Assembly (NCBI GenBank): GCA_028710415.1
Contig: JAQTUE010000001.1
Coordinates: forward strand, 124,001-188,000
Length of the DNA: 64,000 nucleotides
DNA from: Paludibacter sp.
GTDB lineage: Bacteria; Bacteroidota; Bacteroidia; Bacteroidales; Paludibacteraceae
Direction: 5' to 3'
Below, one piece after another: positions 29,602-39,489 of this stretch. Both the position numbers and the translations under genes were made by a program. Each line of letters starts with the position of its first letter. Position 1 is the stretch's first letter. The notes beneath the pieces were generated by a model. That model was given only the letters and a program-made list of their open reading frames with translations. It made no database searches and was not told the origin of the DNA.

Positions 29602-30603
29602 TCAGAATTTGTCTTTTTTTGCATTCCGAAAAAGGGGAACTGTGATTTCTTTTATTTTCCCGGCAACTTCCAATCCGGCATTTCTACCGGTGTCAAATAA
29701 AATAAGGTTACTGCTTTTTTTGTCATAAAGCTGGACATCGATCTCTGAGGTCATGCTTTCTTCAATCCTTCCATCCATAAATCCAAGGATTGGAGAGGCG
29801 AGCTGAGTTGCCTTTTCACGATGGGCAAGTATCTCAAGGCGGTATTTCCTGTTTTCCAGGATCAATTTTACTTCGTCCCGATCGGCATATGATTTGATTA
29901 ATCGCGAACCATTATAAGTTGTGAATTGAATGAGGCGATCCTGCAACCAGACACCTGCAATAAAGCCAATAAATGAATTTCCCATCCAGGGAATCTTTGC
30001 CACCGATGCCTTTAAGGATATCCCGGGTTGATTGAAATGATTGGATTGCATCCAGAAATAGGCACTTGGGAATGATTGTCCCCAGTCTTTTTCCATGTAT
30101 CCTCTGCCGTTGGAGAAATCAATGGTTTCCCCATGAATGGTCAGTTGCCCTTCAATCCGGTGATCCATGCTTAAAATGCCATGGTAGCACTCCATGTAAG
30201 GAACAAAAGAGTATGGTCCCATGATCCCTGGTGAATACCATTGGTTTGGCCAGGGAATAGAATCAGTAAATTGCAATTGTCCGGAAGTTGTTGGGATATC
30301 AAGTCGCATGGTATCATTCGAAAAGAAATTAGATCCAATTTCTATTTCAAACTTTCCTGCTTTAGGTTTAAATTCATCGGCGTCGAACTTGTGATACTCG
30401 GCAGTCCTTTTTTTTCCATCCATTACCTGAATAAAAGCCTGTTGTTTTCCATTTTCATCCATTGCAATCCCGGGAATAAAAGCAAATGCGTTGGTTTCGT
30501 CAGCTGTTACTACCTTGAAATACCAGCCTTCGAAATACTTTTTTGTTTTTCCCCAGCCTTGGTATTGATCGGGCTGAAAGAGAGCCTGAAGACTTTTAAA
30601 CAT
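29602..30603 (-). CDS. Tocopherol cyclase family protein
   Basis: 333 residues with no signal peptide. It matches the lipocalin-like tocopherol cyclase (VTE1) family: YFEGWYFKVV, GIMGPYSFVPYMECYHGI, GRGYMEKDWGQSFPSAYFW and MQSNHF. In plants and cyanobacteria the family closes the chromanol ring of vitamin E. Non-photosynthetic bacteria carry homologues of unknown substrate. No other tocopherol genes (prenyltransferase, HPPD) are in the window, so real tocopherol synthesis is unlikely. The next gene on the same strand is 99 bp upstream (an SDR). Confidence 0.85.
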   Translation of the reverse strand: MFKSLQALFQPDQYQGWGKTKKYFEGWYFKVVTADETNAFAFIPGIAMDENGKQQAFIQVMDGKKRTAEYHKFDADEFKPKAGKFEIEIGSNFFSNDTMRLDIPTTSGQLQFTDSIPWPNQWYSPGIMGPYSFVPYMECYHGILSMDHRIEGQLTIHGETIDFSNGRGYMEKDWGQSFPSAYFWMQSNHFNQPGISLKASVAKIPWMGNSFIGFIAGVWLQDRLIQFTTYNGSRLIKSYADRDEVKLILENRKYRLEILAHREKATQLASPILGFMDGRIEESMTSEIDVQLYDKKSSNLILFDTGRNAGLEVAGKIKEITVPLFRNAKKDKF

Positions 30604-30702
30604 AGATTAAAGGGTTGATGAGATGATAAGATGATGTGAAAATGGAATGATGGATAGTTGTGCGAATTAAGGATTCAATCAGACAACCTTTCATATTCAG
30701 TT

Positions 30703-31626
30703 TTAACTATAGATTACCGAAGTGAGTTTTTCCGATGCCTCCCAAAGTCTTCTGGCGTCATCTTTATTGAAAGCTTTTTCTTTTGGCTGCACAACCACCG
30801 GATAACCTTTCATTTGACGTTTTCCATCAGGTCCATAGAATTGAGAAGGTTTCGCTGCAGGGTCCACTGATGCACGAAGTTGTGGTAATGCTCCCATGGA
30901 TGCCGGTTGTGCCATCCGGAAAAATAATGGCTTTAAAAGCCTGTAATACCACTTCTCCATCATGGTATGGGCCAGATTGGTATCCGAAAATCCAGGATGA
31001 GCGGCAACAGCCATTGTGTTTATTTTGTTAGTCTCGAAAAATCGTTGAAGTTCATAGGTAAACAACAAATTGGATAACTTGGATCGACCATAGGCTTTTA
31101 TTGGCGTATAACCTTTGCCTTTTTCAAACAGTAAATTATTGAAATCCATTTCGCCACTGCTGTGAGCCATGCTGCTTACATTCACCACGCGTGATGTGGG
31201 GGTGTTCTTAAGAACATCCAATAGCAAACCTGTCAATGCAAAGTGTCCAAGATGATTAGTTCCCAATTGGCTCTCAAACCCATCTTTGGTTAGACCATAA
31301 GGAACCATCATGATGCCGGCATTATTCAGCAGTATATCAAGCCTGGCATGGTTTTGTTTGAATTTGGTTGCGAAATTACGTATTGATTTTAAATCAGTTA
31401 AATCAAGTTCCATAACTTGTATATCAGCTGTTGGAAGAAATTTTACGATCTGTTTTTTTGCTTCTTCACCTTTAGCCACCGAGCGGCATGCTAAAATGAC
31501 ACGGGCACCTTTCAGTGCAAATGCTTTTACCGATTCAAATCCCAGTCCACTATTACCTCCTGTAACGATGACTGTCTTCCCTGTCAAATCGGGAATATCC
31601 GTAATTGTCCAGTTATTTGATGCCAT
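30703..31626 (-). CDS. Short-chain dehydrogenase/reductase, retinol-dehydrogenase-like
   Basis: A 307-residue classical SDR oxidoreductase: the NAD(P)-binding TGGNSGLG is at residues 21-28, ACRS after the second strand, LNNAG, NVSSMAHSSG and the catalytic YGRSKLSN. The extended substrate loop and the WEASEKLT tail place it with the RDH11-14-like or WWOX-like bacterial SDRs, often acting on lipid or short-chain carbonyls. It starts at ATG 31626. The substrate cannot be inferred. It shares orientation with the tocopherol-cyclase-like gene. Confidence 0.9.
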   Translation of the reverse strand: MASNNWTITDIPDLTGKTVIVTGGNSGLGFESVKAFALKGARVILACRSVAKGEEAKKQIVKFLPTADIQVMELDLTDLKSIRNFATKFKQNHARLDILLNNAGIMMVPYGLTKDGFESQLGTNHLGHFALTGLLLDVLKNTPTSRVVNVSSMAHSSGEMDFNNLLFEKGKGYTPIKAYGRSKLSNLLFTYELQRFFETNKINTMAVAAHPGFSDTNLAHTMMEKWYYRLLKPLFFRMAQPASMGALPQLRASVDPAAKPSQFYGPDGKRQMKGYPVVVQPKEKAFNKDDARRLWEASEKLTSVIYS

Positions 31627-31693
31627 ACTATTCTTTGTTTGGTAAGCTTTATAATGTCAGGTTTCTATTAAACTTTAAGCCAAAAGCGATTTA

Positions 31694-32326
31694 TTAGAAT
31701 TCTACAAAGTAAGCCAGTAAACCCAGAAGGATTAATACTGCGCCGGTTATTGCTTTTTCATGGTGATCGAGGAAATGCGAATTAAATTTATTGACTCCCT
31801 TTAATCCAAGGTAAACCAATGCAACCATAATGGTCAGTGTCATGATTAAATAAATCACTGATACCAGCAATATCCCGATCCAACCCTGGGTGGCAGCCTG
31901 AAAATAGTAAGCCTCTATTTCAATGCAGGGTGAAAAAAACATCCCGATGCACAACGTGAATATGATAGCAGTCCTGGATTTTCTGTTTTTAAGTGTTTCA
32001 TTGTCGAGCTCAAAATGATGGTGATGATGAGTTGACCTTAAATCCAATAATAAATAGATAATTCCCAATGTTACCAATATTAGGGGTGCTGCTATCCTGG
32101 TAATGTAACTATAATTTTCAGATAATTTTATTCCTACAAATCCTACTATTATACCAATAATAATGGTGCTTAATGTATGCGAAAACCCGGTAATTAATGT
32201 AGCAACAATTGTTTCTTTATTGGTCCATTTTTCTGTTTTTGAAATAGCTATTAATGGAATCCAATGATTTGGAAATAATGGATGAATCAAGCCTAAAAGC
32301 AGACTCCCTAAAAATAATTGCCACAT
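31694..32326 (-). CDS. Polytopic membrane protein, NicO/UreH-like putative metal exporter
   Basis: 210 residues with about six transmembrane segments. The N-terminus has LGLIHPLFPNHWIPLIA, an HxxxxxH arrangement like the first helix of the nickel/cobalt transporter (NicO/RcnA) and UreH/SafE families. A histidine-rich cytoplasmic loop (THHHHHFELD) and a later CIGMFFSPCIEIEAYYF segment support metal handling. The specific ion is unknown. It is monocistronic in appearance, with no metal-regulator gene adjacent. Confidence 0.7.
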   Translation of the reverse strand: MWQLFLGSLLLGLIHPLFPNHWIPLIAISKTEKWTNKETIVATLITGFSHTLSTIIIGIIVGFVGIKLSENYSYITRIAAPLILVTLGIIYLLLDLRSTHHHHHFELDNETLKNRKSRTAIIFTLCIGMFFSPCIEIEAYYFQAATQGWIGILLVSVIYLIMTLTIMVALVYLGLKGVNKFNSHFLDHHEKAITGAVLILLGLLAYFVEF

Positions 32327-32410
32327 CGTTTATTAAATTGTTTTGATTGATACTTTGTAAATAACTAATAACACAGTTAACGGTGTTTTGTTTTTGTATA
32401 TTGAACTGAA

Positions 32411-32944
32411 TTAGTTCATTTCGCGAATCTGAGTAGTTGCCAGAAGTTTCTTTTCTATCAAATCAACGTTTTCCCAGAGTAATATTCCGGAAGAACCGTT
32501 TACAGTTAATCCGGCTGTCTGACCCATTATTAATGCAGGAAAATAGGTACAGGCAGCAATTATTTCGAAAATGGAATATGCTTTTAATGCTTCCGTCAGG
32601 TAAGGCAGAAGGGTATTTATCCTGTCCGTTGAATTTGTACCAAAATCAAGTATCAACGGTTTGTCTGTTTTCAGTAAAACAATTTCTGAAGGGATTACTG
32701 AAAAATCATAATATTCATAATCCTTTAAATGACCCGATATCCCCTCAACTGGCATTGCTTGTTTCAATGATACGATCCCCGGAGATACGATCCCATCATA
32801 AAACAAGGTTTGTGCAGTCTCAACATTCCCATCGTCCAGGCTAAAAATACCGGTAATGATATTTTTTTCATCCAACTGCACTACCGATCTTCGTAGTATT
32901 CTTTCGGGTGAACAAAATGTGAGTTGGCTGCCAACACGGATCAT
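32411..32944 (-). CDS. Amidohydrolase-related protein lacking the catalytic barrel
   Basis: A 177-residue protein whose N-terminus (VVQLDEKNIITGIFSLD, FYDGIVSPGIVSL) and C-terminus (GSSGILLWENVDLIEKKLL, IREM) read like the two flanking beta-sandwich parts of amidohydrolases. Where family members continue PGFxNxHxHLE, here PGIVSLKQAM follows, without metal-binding His residues. The long TIM barrel is reduced to about 90 residues. It overlaps the DUF4296 gene by 4 bp (ATGA), so it is translationally coupled in the lspA operon. A binding or vestigial role is inferred; it is not an active hydrolase. Confidence 0.65.
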   Translation of the reverse strand: MIRVGSQLTFCSPERILRRSVVQLDEKNIITGIFSLDDGNVETAQTLFYDGIVSPGIVSLKQAMPVEGISGHLKDYEYYDFSVIPSEIVLLKTDKPLILDFGTNSTDRINTLLPYLTEALKAYSIFEIIAACTYFPALIMGQTAGLTVNGSSGILLWENVDLIEKKLLATTQIREMN

Positions 32945-33849
32945 AAAGGATGATAGAATCTTCTGTTTATAAACTTTTTGTTGTTTCGTTGCAACTCATT
33001 TGTTGTGTTTATAGGAACCGGCTTGTATCCGGGGCTGGCCATATCAACAACTTTACGCAGGCTGTCCTGGATTTTAGAATTGTATTCCCTCATCAATGAA
33101 ATACTATCTGTGAGGGAATTCATTTTACCTTTATAGGTTTTACTTCCCAACAATTCACCTGAAATGGATTTGATCTTTAGCTTGCGTACTGCAAGTAAAC
33201 GGATAGTATAACGACGAAGGATGCTGTCGTGATAAGCAATGCTTGTAATGCTGTCCGCTTTACCATTGGCATAATTTATCCTGAGTACAATCCGTTGTTT
33301 TGTGCATGAATCTACAGGAGCTATACGTTGCAGGAATTTCAAAATATAAGCATCCTTGTACATGAAGTTATTATTCGGTATCTCAAAATTCAAATGCGTC
33401 CTGGTAGAATCTTTCGTCAATAAATACTTTGTTCGTTTGTTCCAGATGAAGGTTTTCATTTTGGTTATATCAAGCGTATCTACCGGATGGTATTTGCCAT
33501 TTTTTACTTCCTTTTGAAGGCTGGTAAGATTGGCTAATACTTTCTCATAGATATTCCCGAAAACCCTTGGGTTCTTGGAATACCAAACCAATGAAGAATC
33601 AAAATTTGCCTGGGTGATGCCGTATTTTTTAAAAATGAACTTATAATAAGGCGCTTTGTCAGAATAATGCTTGTATGTTAACCCTGTTTCATTCAGGGTA
33701 GCATCAGTCTTATGCATCTCAGTCAGGACATTGGTCATTTCTTTCTGATTCAACACACCATTCGGCCTGCTGTCACAGGAAGAGAACAGCATTATGACTG
33801 CTATTAGCGGGAGAAAATATCTGTGAAATTTAATTGGCAGGTTCAACAT
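32941..33849 (-). CDS. DUF4296 lipoprotein
   Basis: A 302-residue lipoprotein with lipobox LFSSC (Cys near 25), so it is anchored in the envelope. The DUF4296 domain (LNQKEMTNVLTEMHKTDA, YYKFIFKKYGITQANFDSSLVWY) occupies residues 30-115. A C-terminal extension of about 180 basic residues (RRYTIRLLAVRKLKIKS, SLRKVVDMASPGYKPVP) follows. Its start overlaps the lspA stop by 20 bp and its stop overlaps the next start. It is found beside lspA throughout the phylum; the role is unknown. Confidence 0.85.
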   Translation of the reverse strand: MLNLPIKFHRYFLPLIAVIMLFSSCDSRPNGVLNQKEMTNVLTEMHKTDATLNETGLTYKHYSDKAPYYKFIFKKYGITQANFDSSLVWYSKNPRVFGNIYEKVLANLTSLQKEVKNGKYHPVDTLDITKMKTFIWNKRTKYLLTKDSTRTHLNFEIPNNNFMYKDAYILKFLQRIAPVDSCTKQRIVLRINYANGKADSITSIAYHDSILRRYTIRLLAVRKLKIKSISGELLGSKTYKGKMNSLTDSISLMREYNSKIQDSLRKVVDMASPGYKPVPINTTNELQRNNKKFINRRFYHPL

Positions 33850-34435
33850 TACTGTCTTTTTTTGATTCCAGACTGTCGTTTAATTCTTTTCTATAGAATA
33901 ACAGAATGATTACAACCGCTACACTTATGGCTGAATCAGCAATATTAAATACAGGGCTGAAGAAAATAGTTTCACCTACGCTGTTGCGGATAATTGGAAA
34001 GTAAAGCATGTCCACTACCTTGCCATAAAACAAGGAAGCATATCCCCCTCCATCGGGTAAGAAGGTAGCGATGTGCCCGTAACTGTCGTTGAAGAGCAGG
34101 CCATAGAGTATCGAGTCAATGATATTTCCTGCTGCACCGGCCAGTACCAATGAAATGGTTAGGATGTAACCGGTCTTAACTTGTTTTTTTATCAATAGAT
34201 GAATGTAATATCCCAATGCACCAACGGCAACAATCCTAAAAATAGTGAGAAACAGTTTACCGATAAGTTCCATGCCGAATGCCATGCCATTATTCTCGAT
34301 GAAATAAATCTGGAACCAGCTTAATACGTCAACATGATCGCCAAGTGCAAAATGTAGTTTGACATAAATCTTTGATGCCTGATCAATAAATAGTACGAGA
34401 AAAATAAGTAAGATTGATTTTTTAGTTATCGACAT
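33830..34435 (-). CDS. lspA: Lipoprotein signal peptidase (signal peptidase II)
   Basis: A 201-residue inner-membrane aspartyl protease that removes signal peptides from diacylglyceryl-modified prolipoproteins. Four transmembrane helices are visible, with the catalytic Asp motifs AGAAGNIIDS (near 110) and FNIADSAIS (near 165). The periplasmic loop NDSYGHIATFLPDGGGY is the longer Bacteroidetes version. It shares an operon with DUF4296 and the amidohydrolase relative downstream and, across a hairpin-containing gap, the DksA-like gene and ileS upstream. ileS-lspA linkage is widespread in bacteria. Confidence 0.94.
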   Translation of the reverse strand: MSITKKSILLIFLVLFIDQASKIYVKLHFALGDHVDVLSWFQIYFIENNGMAFGMELIGKLFLTIFRIVAVGALGYYIHLLIKKQVKTGYILTISLVLAGAAGNIIDSILYGLLFNDSYGHIATFLPDGGGYASLFYGKVVDMLYFPIIRNSVGETIFFSPVFNIADSAISVAVVIILLFYRKELNDSLESKKDSNVEPAN

Positions 34436-34510
34436 GGGAAGGAATTTACAATTTTAGGGTTTATAATTTACGATTGCCGATAGGACAATCTGCAAATTAT
34501 TTTAAATGCA

Positions 34511-34545
34511 AATTCGGCAACAGACAAGTGTCCCGTTGCCGAATT
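34511..34545. other. Hairpin between the DksA-like gene and lspA
   Basis: AATTCGGCAAC pairs perfectly with GTTGCCGAATT around a 13-nt loop. No T run follows on the minus strand, so it may be an RNA processing or attenuation structure rather than a terminator. Confidence 0.6.
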
Positions 34546-34561
34546 ATAATATTATATTCGA

Positions 34562-34939
34562 TTATTTTTTATCGTTTTTTGCTTCAATGCTCAGTGTAGC
34601 ATGAGGTACAGCGCGTAATCTTTCCTTCGGAATAAGCTTCCCGGTTTCACGACAGATCCCGTAAGTCTTATTTTCAATACGAATTAAGGCTGATTGCAAA
34701 TGTTGAATAAATTTCATCTGGCGTTGTGCCATACGTCCCGATTCTTCTTTCGAAAGGGTTGCAGCTCCTTCTTCCAGAACCTTAAAGGTCGGTGAAGTAT
34801 CCATAACATCATTACCATCTAAATTTGTTATGCCGTTACGTAAAGCTTCATATTCTTTCTGGGCTTTTTCTAGTTTTTCGGTTATCAAATCCCGGAATTC
34901 TTCCAGTTCTGCATCTGTGTATCTTGTTTTCTCGGCCAT
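34562..34939 (-). CDS. TraR/DksA family zinc-finger-like regulator
   Basis: A 125-residue protein with an N-terminal coiled-coil pair (DAELEEFRDLITEKLEKAQKE and a second helix with RQMKFIQHLQSALIRIE) and a C-terminal globular motif YGICRETGKLIPKERLRAVP. In DksA this motif binds Zn with four Cys; here only one Cys remains (GIC-RETG), so it is the metal-free class. DksA-like proteins enter the RNA polymerase secondary channel and act with ppGpp. It lies 137 bp after the ileS stop on the same strand. A second in-frame ATG two codons upstream (34945) is possible. Confidence 0.88.
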   Translation of the reverse strand: MAEKTRYTDAELEEFRDLITEKLEKAQKEYEALRNGITNLDGNDVMDTSPTFKVLEEGAATLSKEESGRMAQRQMKFIQHLQSALIRIENKTYGICRETGKLIPKERLRAVPHATLSIEAKNDKK

Positions 34940-35075
34940 AATCATAATATTTAAATGGTTTTGTAAGGTATTTGATCTAAAAGATCAAAATTTCAAGTCG
35001 ATTTCTTAATAGCATGCGAAAATAGCTAATTAGTTTCAGTTAGACAATTATTTCACACTTTATTTTATACAAGTT

Positions 35076-38000
35076 TTATTGTACTTTTTTTACGGATACT
35101 TTTACAATATAGTCATCAAATTCGAGTTCGGTTGCATTTGGTAAGTCGGATAATAACAATACTGAATTAGCTAATGTTTGTGAAGCTATGTAATTAGAGT
35201 ATTCTTTTACAGCTTCAACGATCTCTTCCCTGCTTTCAATTTCTACAACGATCTTATCAACAATCTCATATCCATTTGATTTCCGGATATTTTGGATGCG
35301 ATTAACCAGCTCGCGGGCAATGCCTTCACGCAATAAATCATCGGTTACTGTGATATCTAAAGCAACCGTAAGTTTGCCTTCGTTCGATACCAACCAACCC
35401 GGCATATCTTCGGTGATGATTTCAACATCTTCCAGATCCAACTGAACTTCTCCCGAAGGCAAAGACAAAACATATTTGCCATTGGTTTCAATTTCACTGA
35501 TCTCATTTTTACCAAAAGAATTCATTACCTGGGCAATCTCTTTCATTTGCTTGCCGTATTTCTTGCCTAATGTTTTGAAATTAGGTTTGATCCTTTTTAT
35601 CAGGTTTTCCATATCGGTATCGGCCGGAAGTATTTCCAGCTCTTTGATATTGACTTCTGCTTTTATCAGGTCGGCAATGTAGGTCAACTGGTTATAAGTT
35701 GCTTCATCATGTGCCGGAACCACTGCTTTCGACAGGGGTTGGCGCACTTTCTTATCCGCTTTACGGCGTAATGCCAGTATCATCGACGAAGTCTGTTGTG
35801 CCAGTTGCATGCAGGCTTCCAAATGAGTATCAATCAATTCCTCTTTATAGGTAGGAAAATCAGCAATATGAACGGATTCATTTGAATCTTTTCCGGTTAC
35901 GGCATTCAAATCCAGGAATAATTTATCTGCAAAGAACGGAGCAATTGGCGCCATAAGTTTTGTTACTGTTTCCAGGCAGGTATACAAAGTCTGGTAAGCG
36001 GAAATCTTGTCCGTATTATAATCACCACCCCAATAACGTTTCCGGTTCAGGCGTACATACCAGTTGCTCAGGTTCTCACCCACAAAGTCTGATATGGCAC
36101 GTCCTGCGCGGGTAGGTTCGTATGTTTCAAAATATTCGGTTACATCTTTCACCAACGTATTCAACAAAGAAATGATCCAACGGTCTATTTCCGGACGGTC
36201 TTCCATTGGGATTTCAGCTTCGGCATAACTGAATTTATCCACATTGGCATATAAGGAGAAGAATGAATACGTATTGTAAAGTGTTCCAAAGAACTTACGG
36301 CGTACTTCTTCAATTCCATCACTGTCAAACTTCAGATTATCCCAGGGTGAGGAATTGGTCATCATGTACCAGCGCAACGGATCAGAACCGTATTTATCTA
36401 TTGTCGAAAACGGATCAACACCATTTCCTAACCGCTTCGACATTTTATTGCCGTTTTTATCGAGTACCAGCCCGTTGGAAATAACATTTTTGAATGCTAC
36501 CGATCCACGAACCATGGTGCTGATGGCATGCAGCGTGAAGAACCAACCTCTGGTCTGGTCCACACCTTCTGAAATGAAGTCGGCAGGGTAGAAGCCACCT
36601 TTATCAACCAGGTCTGCATTTTCGAATGGATAATGCAACTGGGCAAAAGGCATCGCTCCCGAATCAAACCATACATCGATCAGGTCGAGTTCACGGCTCA
36701 TGGGATTCCCGCTTGCCGAAACAAGTATGATTCCATCCACATACGGACGGTGCAAGTCTATATTTTTTACCGCATAGTTTTCGGCAGTATATTCACCAAC
36801 TTTGAAGTTTTTGAATGGATTTTCGGTCATAAAGCCCGCTGCCATCGATTTGTCTATCTCAGACATCAATTCTTCCACCGACCCGATACAAATTTCTTCG
36901 GTACCGTCTTCACTACGCCAGATAGGCAGTGGGGTTCCCCAATAGCGGCTGCGTGATAAGTTCCAGTCCTGTAGATTCTCAAGCCATTTCCCGAAACGTC
37001 CTGTTCCTGTCGATTGAGGTTTCCAGTTGATGGTATCATTCAATTCCATCATCTTATCCTTGCATTCGGTGGTTTTGATAAACCAACTATCCAGTGGATA
37101 ATACAATACCGGTTTGTCAGTTCGCCAGCAATGCGGGTAACTGTGTATGTGTTTTTCAATTTTAAATGCCAGCCCCTGTTGTTTCAGCATCACGCACAGG
37201 TCAATGTCCAGTGTGGAATCATCGTCAGTCAGGGTATCATCGTATGCGTTTTTCACGTAACGTCCTGCATATTCACCATACAATTCAGCATTGACATTCG
37301 AAGCAATGTAGTCAGCACTTAAATCTTCCAGCTTGTAGAATTTCCCGGTCCTGTCCACCATCGGTTGGCGGTTGCCATCTTTATCAATTAGCAAGAGTGG
37401 CGGAACGTTGTTTTGTTTCGCAACACGGTCATCATCAGCTCCAAAGGTAGGGGCGATATGAACAATCCCGGTACCATCTTCAGTGGTCACAAAGTCACCC
37501 GGTATCACGCGGAAAGCACCTTCGCCCGGATTCATCCAAGGGATTAATTGCTCGTACTGTATGCCTGTCAACTCGGACCCTTTGCATTCACCGGCTATTT
37601 TGAACGGTATATTTTTGTCGCCATGTTTATAATCCTCAAAAGCTAATTCTGCATTTTTTGGATTAAAATGAGCGTTCACCAGATCTTTCGCCAGTATCAA
37701 TGATACAGGTTCACTGGTATATGGATTAAAAGTATTGACCAGTACATAACTGATGTTCGGACCAACACAAAGTGCCGTGTTCGATGGTAACGTCCAGGGG
37801 GTGGTAGTCCAGGCGATAAAATAGCTGTTGCCTTCCACAGGGATTCCAAATGGCAGGGTGCTGTTGTCCGACACCTTAAATTGTGCCACACAGGTTGTAT
37901 CTTTCACATCACGGTAGCAACCGGGTTGGTTGAGTTCGTGGGTGCTCAGTCCGGTACCTGCTGCAGGTGAATAAGGCTGGATAGTATACCCTTTATAGAG

Positions 38001-38516
38001 TAAGTTTTTATTGTAAAGCTGTTTCAGCAACCACCAGAGTGTTTCAATGTACCGGTTGTCGTAGGTGATATACGGATCGTTCATGTCCACCCAATAGCCC
38101 ATTTTGTGTGTAAGGTCTTCCCATTCGCGGGTGTATTTCAGTACGTCGTGGCGGCAGGCGGCATTATAATCGTCTACGCTGATTTTCTTGCCAATATCTT
38201 CTTTGGTTATGCCTAATGCTTTTTCAACGGCAAGTTCCACAGGAAGCCCGTGGGTATCCCAGCCTGCTTTTCGTTGCACCTGAAAACCCTGCATGGTTTT
38301 ATACCGGCAGAAAACATCTTTAATCGTACGTCCCATCACATGATGAATGCCGGGCAACCCATTGGCTGAGGGTGGCCCTTCATAGAATACAAACGATGGT
38401 TTGCCCTCCCGGGTTTCTATACTTTTATGGAAAATATCCTGATCGCTCCAGCGTGTCAGCATTTCCTTGTTGATGTCCGATAAATTCAGATTGGTATATT
38501 CAGCAAACTTTTTCAT
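35076..38516 (-). CDS. ileS: Isoleucyl-tRNA synthetase
   Basis: A 1146-residue class I synthetase. The HIGH-type motif GLPGIHHVMGR is near residue 58 and KMSKRLGN near 690, with the CP1 editing domain between (TTPWTLPSNTALCV) and the anticodon-binding helices after. The C-terminal extension (residues about 950-1146) without Zn Cys pairs is the long IleS type 2 form found in Bacteroidetes and eukaryotes, often mupirocin-insensitive in the family. The start is the ATG at 38516 (MKKFAEYTNLNL); TTG at 38528 is rejected. A TAATTTTG box on the minus strand lies at 38625-38632. Confidence 0.96.
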   Translation of the reverse strand: MKKFAEYTNLNLSDINKEMLTRWSDQDIFHKSIETREGKPSFVFYEGPPSANGLPGIHHVMGRTIKDVFCRYKTMQGFQVQRKAGWDTHGLPVELAVEKALGITKEDIGKKISVDDYNAACRHDVLKYTREWEDLTHKMGYWVDMNDPYITYDNRYIETLWWLLKQLYNKNLLYKGYTIQPYSPAAGTGLSTHELNQPGCYRDVKDTTCVAQFKVSDNSTLPFGIPVEGNSYFIAWTTTPWTLPSNTALCVGPNISYVLVNTFNPYTSEPVSLILAKDLVNAHFNPKNAELAFEDYKHGDKNIPFKIAGECKGSELTGIQYEQLIPWMNPGEGAFRVIPGDFVTTEDGTGIVHIAPTFGADDDRVAKQNNVPPLLLIDKDGNRQPMVDRTGKFYKLEDLSADYIASNVNAELYGEYAGRYVKNAYDDTLTDDDSTLDIDLCVMLKQQGLAFKIEKHIHSYPHCWRTDKPVLYYPLDSWFIKTTECKDKMMELNDTINWKPQSTGTGRFGKWLENLQDWNLSRSRYWGTPLPIWRSEDGTEEICIGSVEELMSEIDKSMAAGFMTENPFKNFKVGEYTAENYAVKNIDLHRPYVDGIILVSASGNPMSRELDLIDVWFDSGAMPFAQLHYPFENADLVDKGGFYPADFISEGVDQTRGWFFTLHAISTMVRGSVAFKNVISNGLVLDKNGNKMSKRLGNGVDPFSTIDKYGSDPLRWYMMTNSSPWDNLKFDSDGIEEVRRKFFGTLYNTYSFFSLYANVDKFSYAEAEIPMEDRPEIDRWIISLLNTLVKDVTEYFETYEPTRAGRAISDFVGENLSNWYVRLNRKRYWGGDYNTDKISAYQTLYTCLETVTKLMAPIAPFFADKLFLDLNAVTGKDSNESVHIADFPTYKEELIDTHLEACMQLAQQTSSMILALRRKADKKVRQPLSKAVVPAHDEATYNQLTYIADLIKAEVNIKELEILPADTDMENLIKRIKPNFKTLGKKYGKQMKEIAQVMNSFGKNEISEIETNGKYVLSLPSGEVQLDLEDVEIITEDMPGWLVSNEGKLTVALDITVTDDLLREGIARELVNRIQNIRKSNGYEIVDKIVVEIESREEIVEAVKEYSNYIASQTLANSVLLLSDLPNATELEFDDYIVKVSVKKVQ

Positions 38517-38992
38517 TATAAAAATCAAATTTCAAAAATTTAGAACAGACTACAAAGTATTGGTTTCATACAACACCTTATAATCAATATATTTCATCAT
38601 TTAGCTAATAACTAATTCAGGGGTGCAAAATTACAAAAAAAAATCGTAAGTAAGAACATGTTGCACATTGTGTTTTAGATGTTTTAAAGCAGGCTGCCGG
38701 ATTTACTATCAACTCCTAAAATCCATTCGTTCAATAAATGGATAGATGCAGGTGAAGAAAAATAAAGTCATATTTCAAATCCTTTTACGAATAAAAATCA
38801 GTTAAAACAGGACAATTATTTAGGCCTTTACTAATAACACCATTGAAAGATGGATTTGGTTGGAATAAAATCACAACCTTTACTTGAATTCAAATATCTC
38901 GTGATTCGTTTTGTTTTTTGAAATTCAGCCCAAAGGTGTTCGTTTTGAATTTTAAAACAATCCATTCTCTGTATAGAGACCCTTTAAAGAGA

Positions 38993-39085
38993 ATTGAGAG
39001 AGGGTTGAGAGAGGGTTCAATGAGGTTTACCCCTCTCAACCCTCAACCAACCCTCAATGAACCCTCAATGAACCCTCTCTCAACC
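38993..39085. repeat. Inverted array of GAGAGAGGGTT / AACCCTCTCTC units
   Basis: The left arm (39003-39025) and right arm (39063-39085) match over 22 of 23 positions when one is complemented. Between them lie tandem AACCCTCAATG units of 11 bp. The RNA or DNA could fold into a long hairpin. Confidence 0.9.
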
Positions 39086-39489
39086 AAAAACAAATAAAAA
39101 CGGATTTCAATGGTTTCGCTTTTGAAAAAGGGATGCAACTTTATGCTATTTTTCATCCAACCTGCAAATTCAGAAAAGTTTTCCACCTTCTGGACATTTC
39201 AGAATGAAAGCTTGTTTTTGAGAGTGAAAAAAACGAACGAATAATGCGACATTTCAATGTTCCTGTTATTTTAAAAACAGAAAAATGTTCTCAATATGCC
39301 AGGTGAAAAAAAAATAATTGTAATTCAAAGCAGAAAGTTTACCAAAAATTCTAAGCTTGAAAGTGCTTCCAATATCATTTCAGGCAAGCTGGAAGAAGCT
39401 TTATAGACTCTTTTAAGGGTAATTATTCATAAATATTTAAAGAATATTGATAAATTATCAGGCTGAAACCAACTTTCAGCCTGATAATT

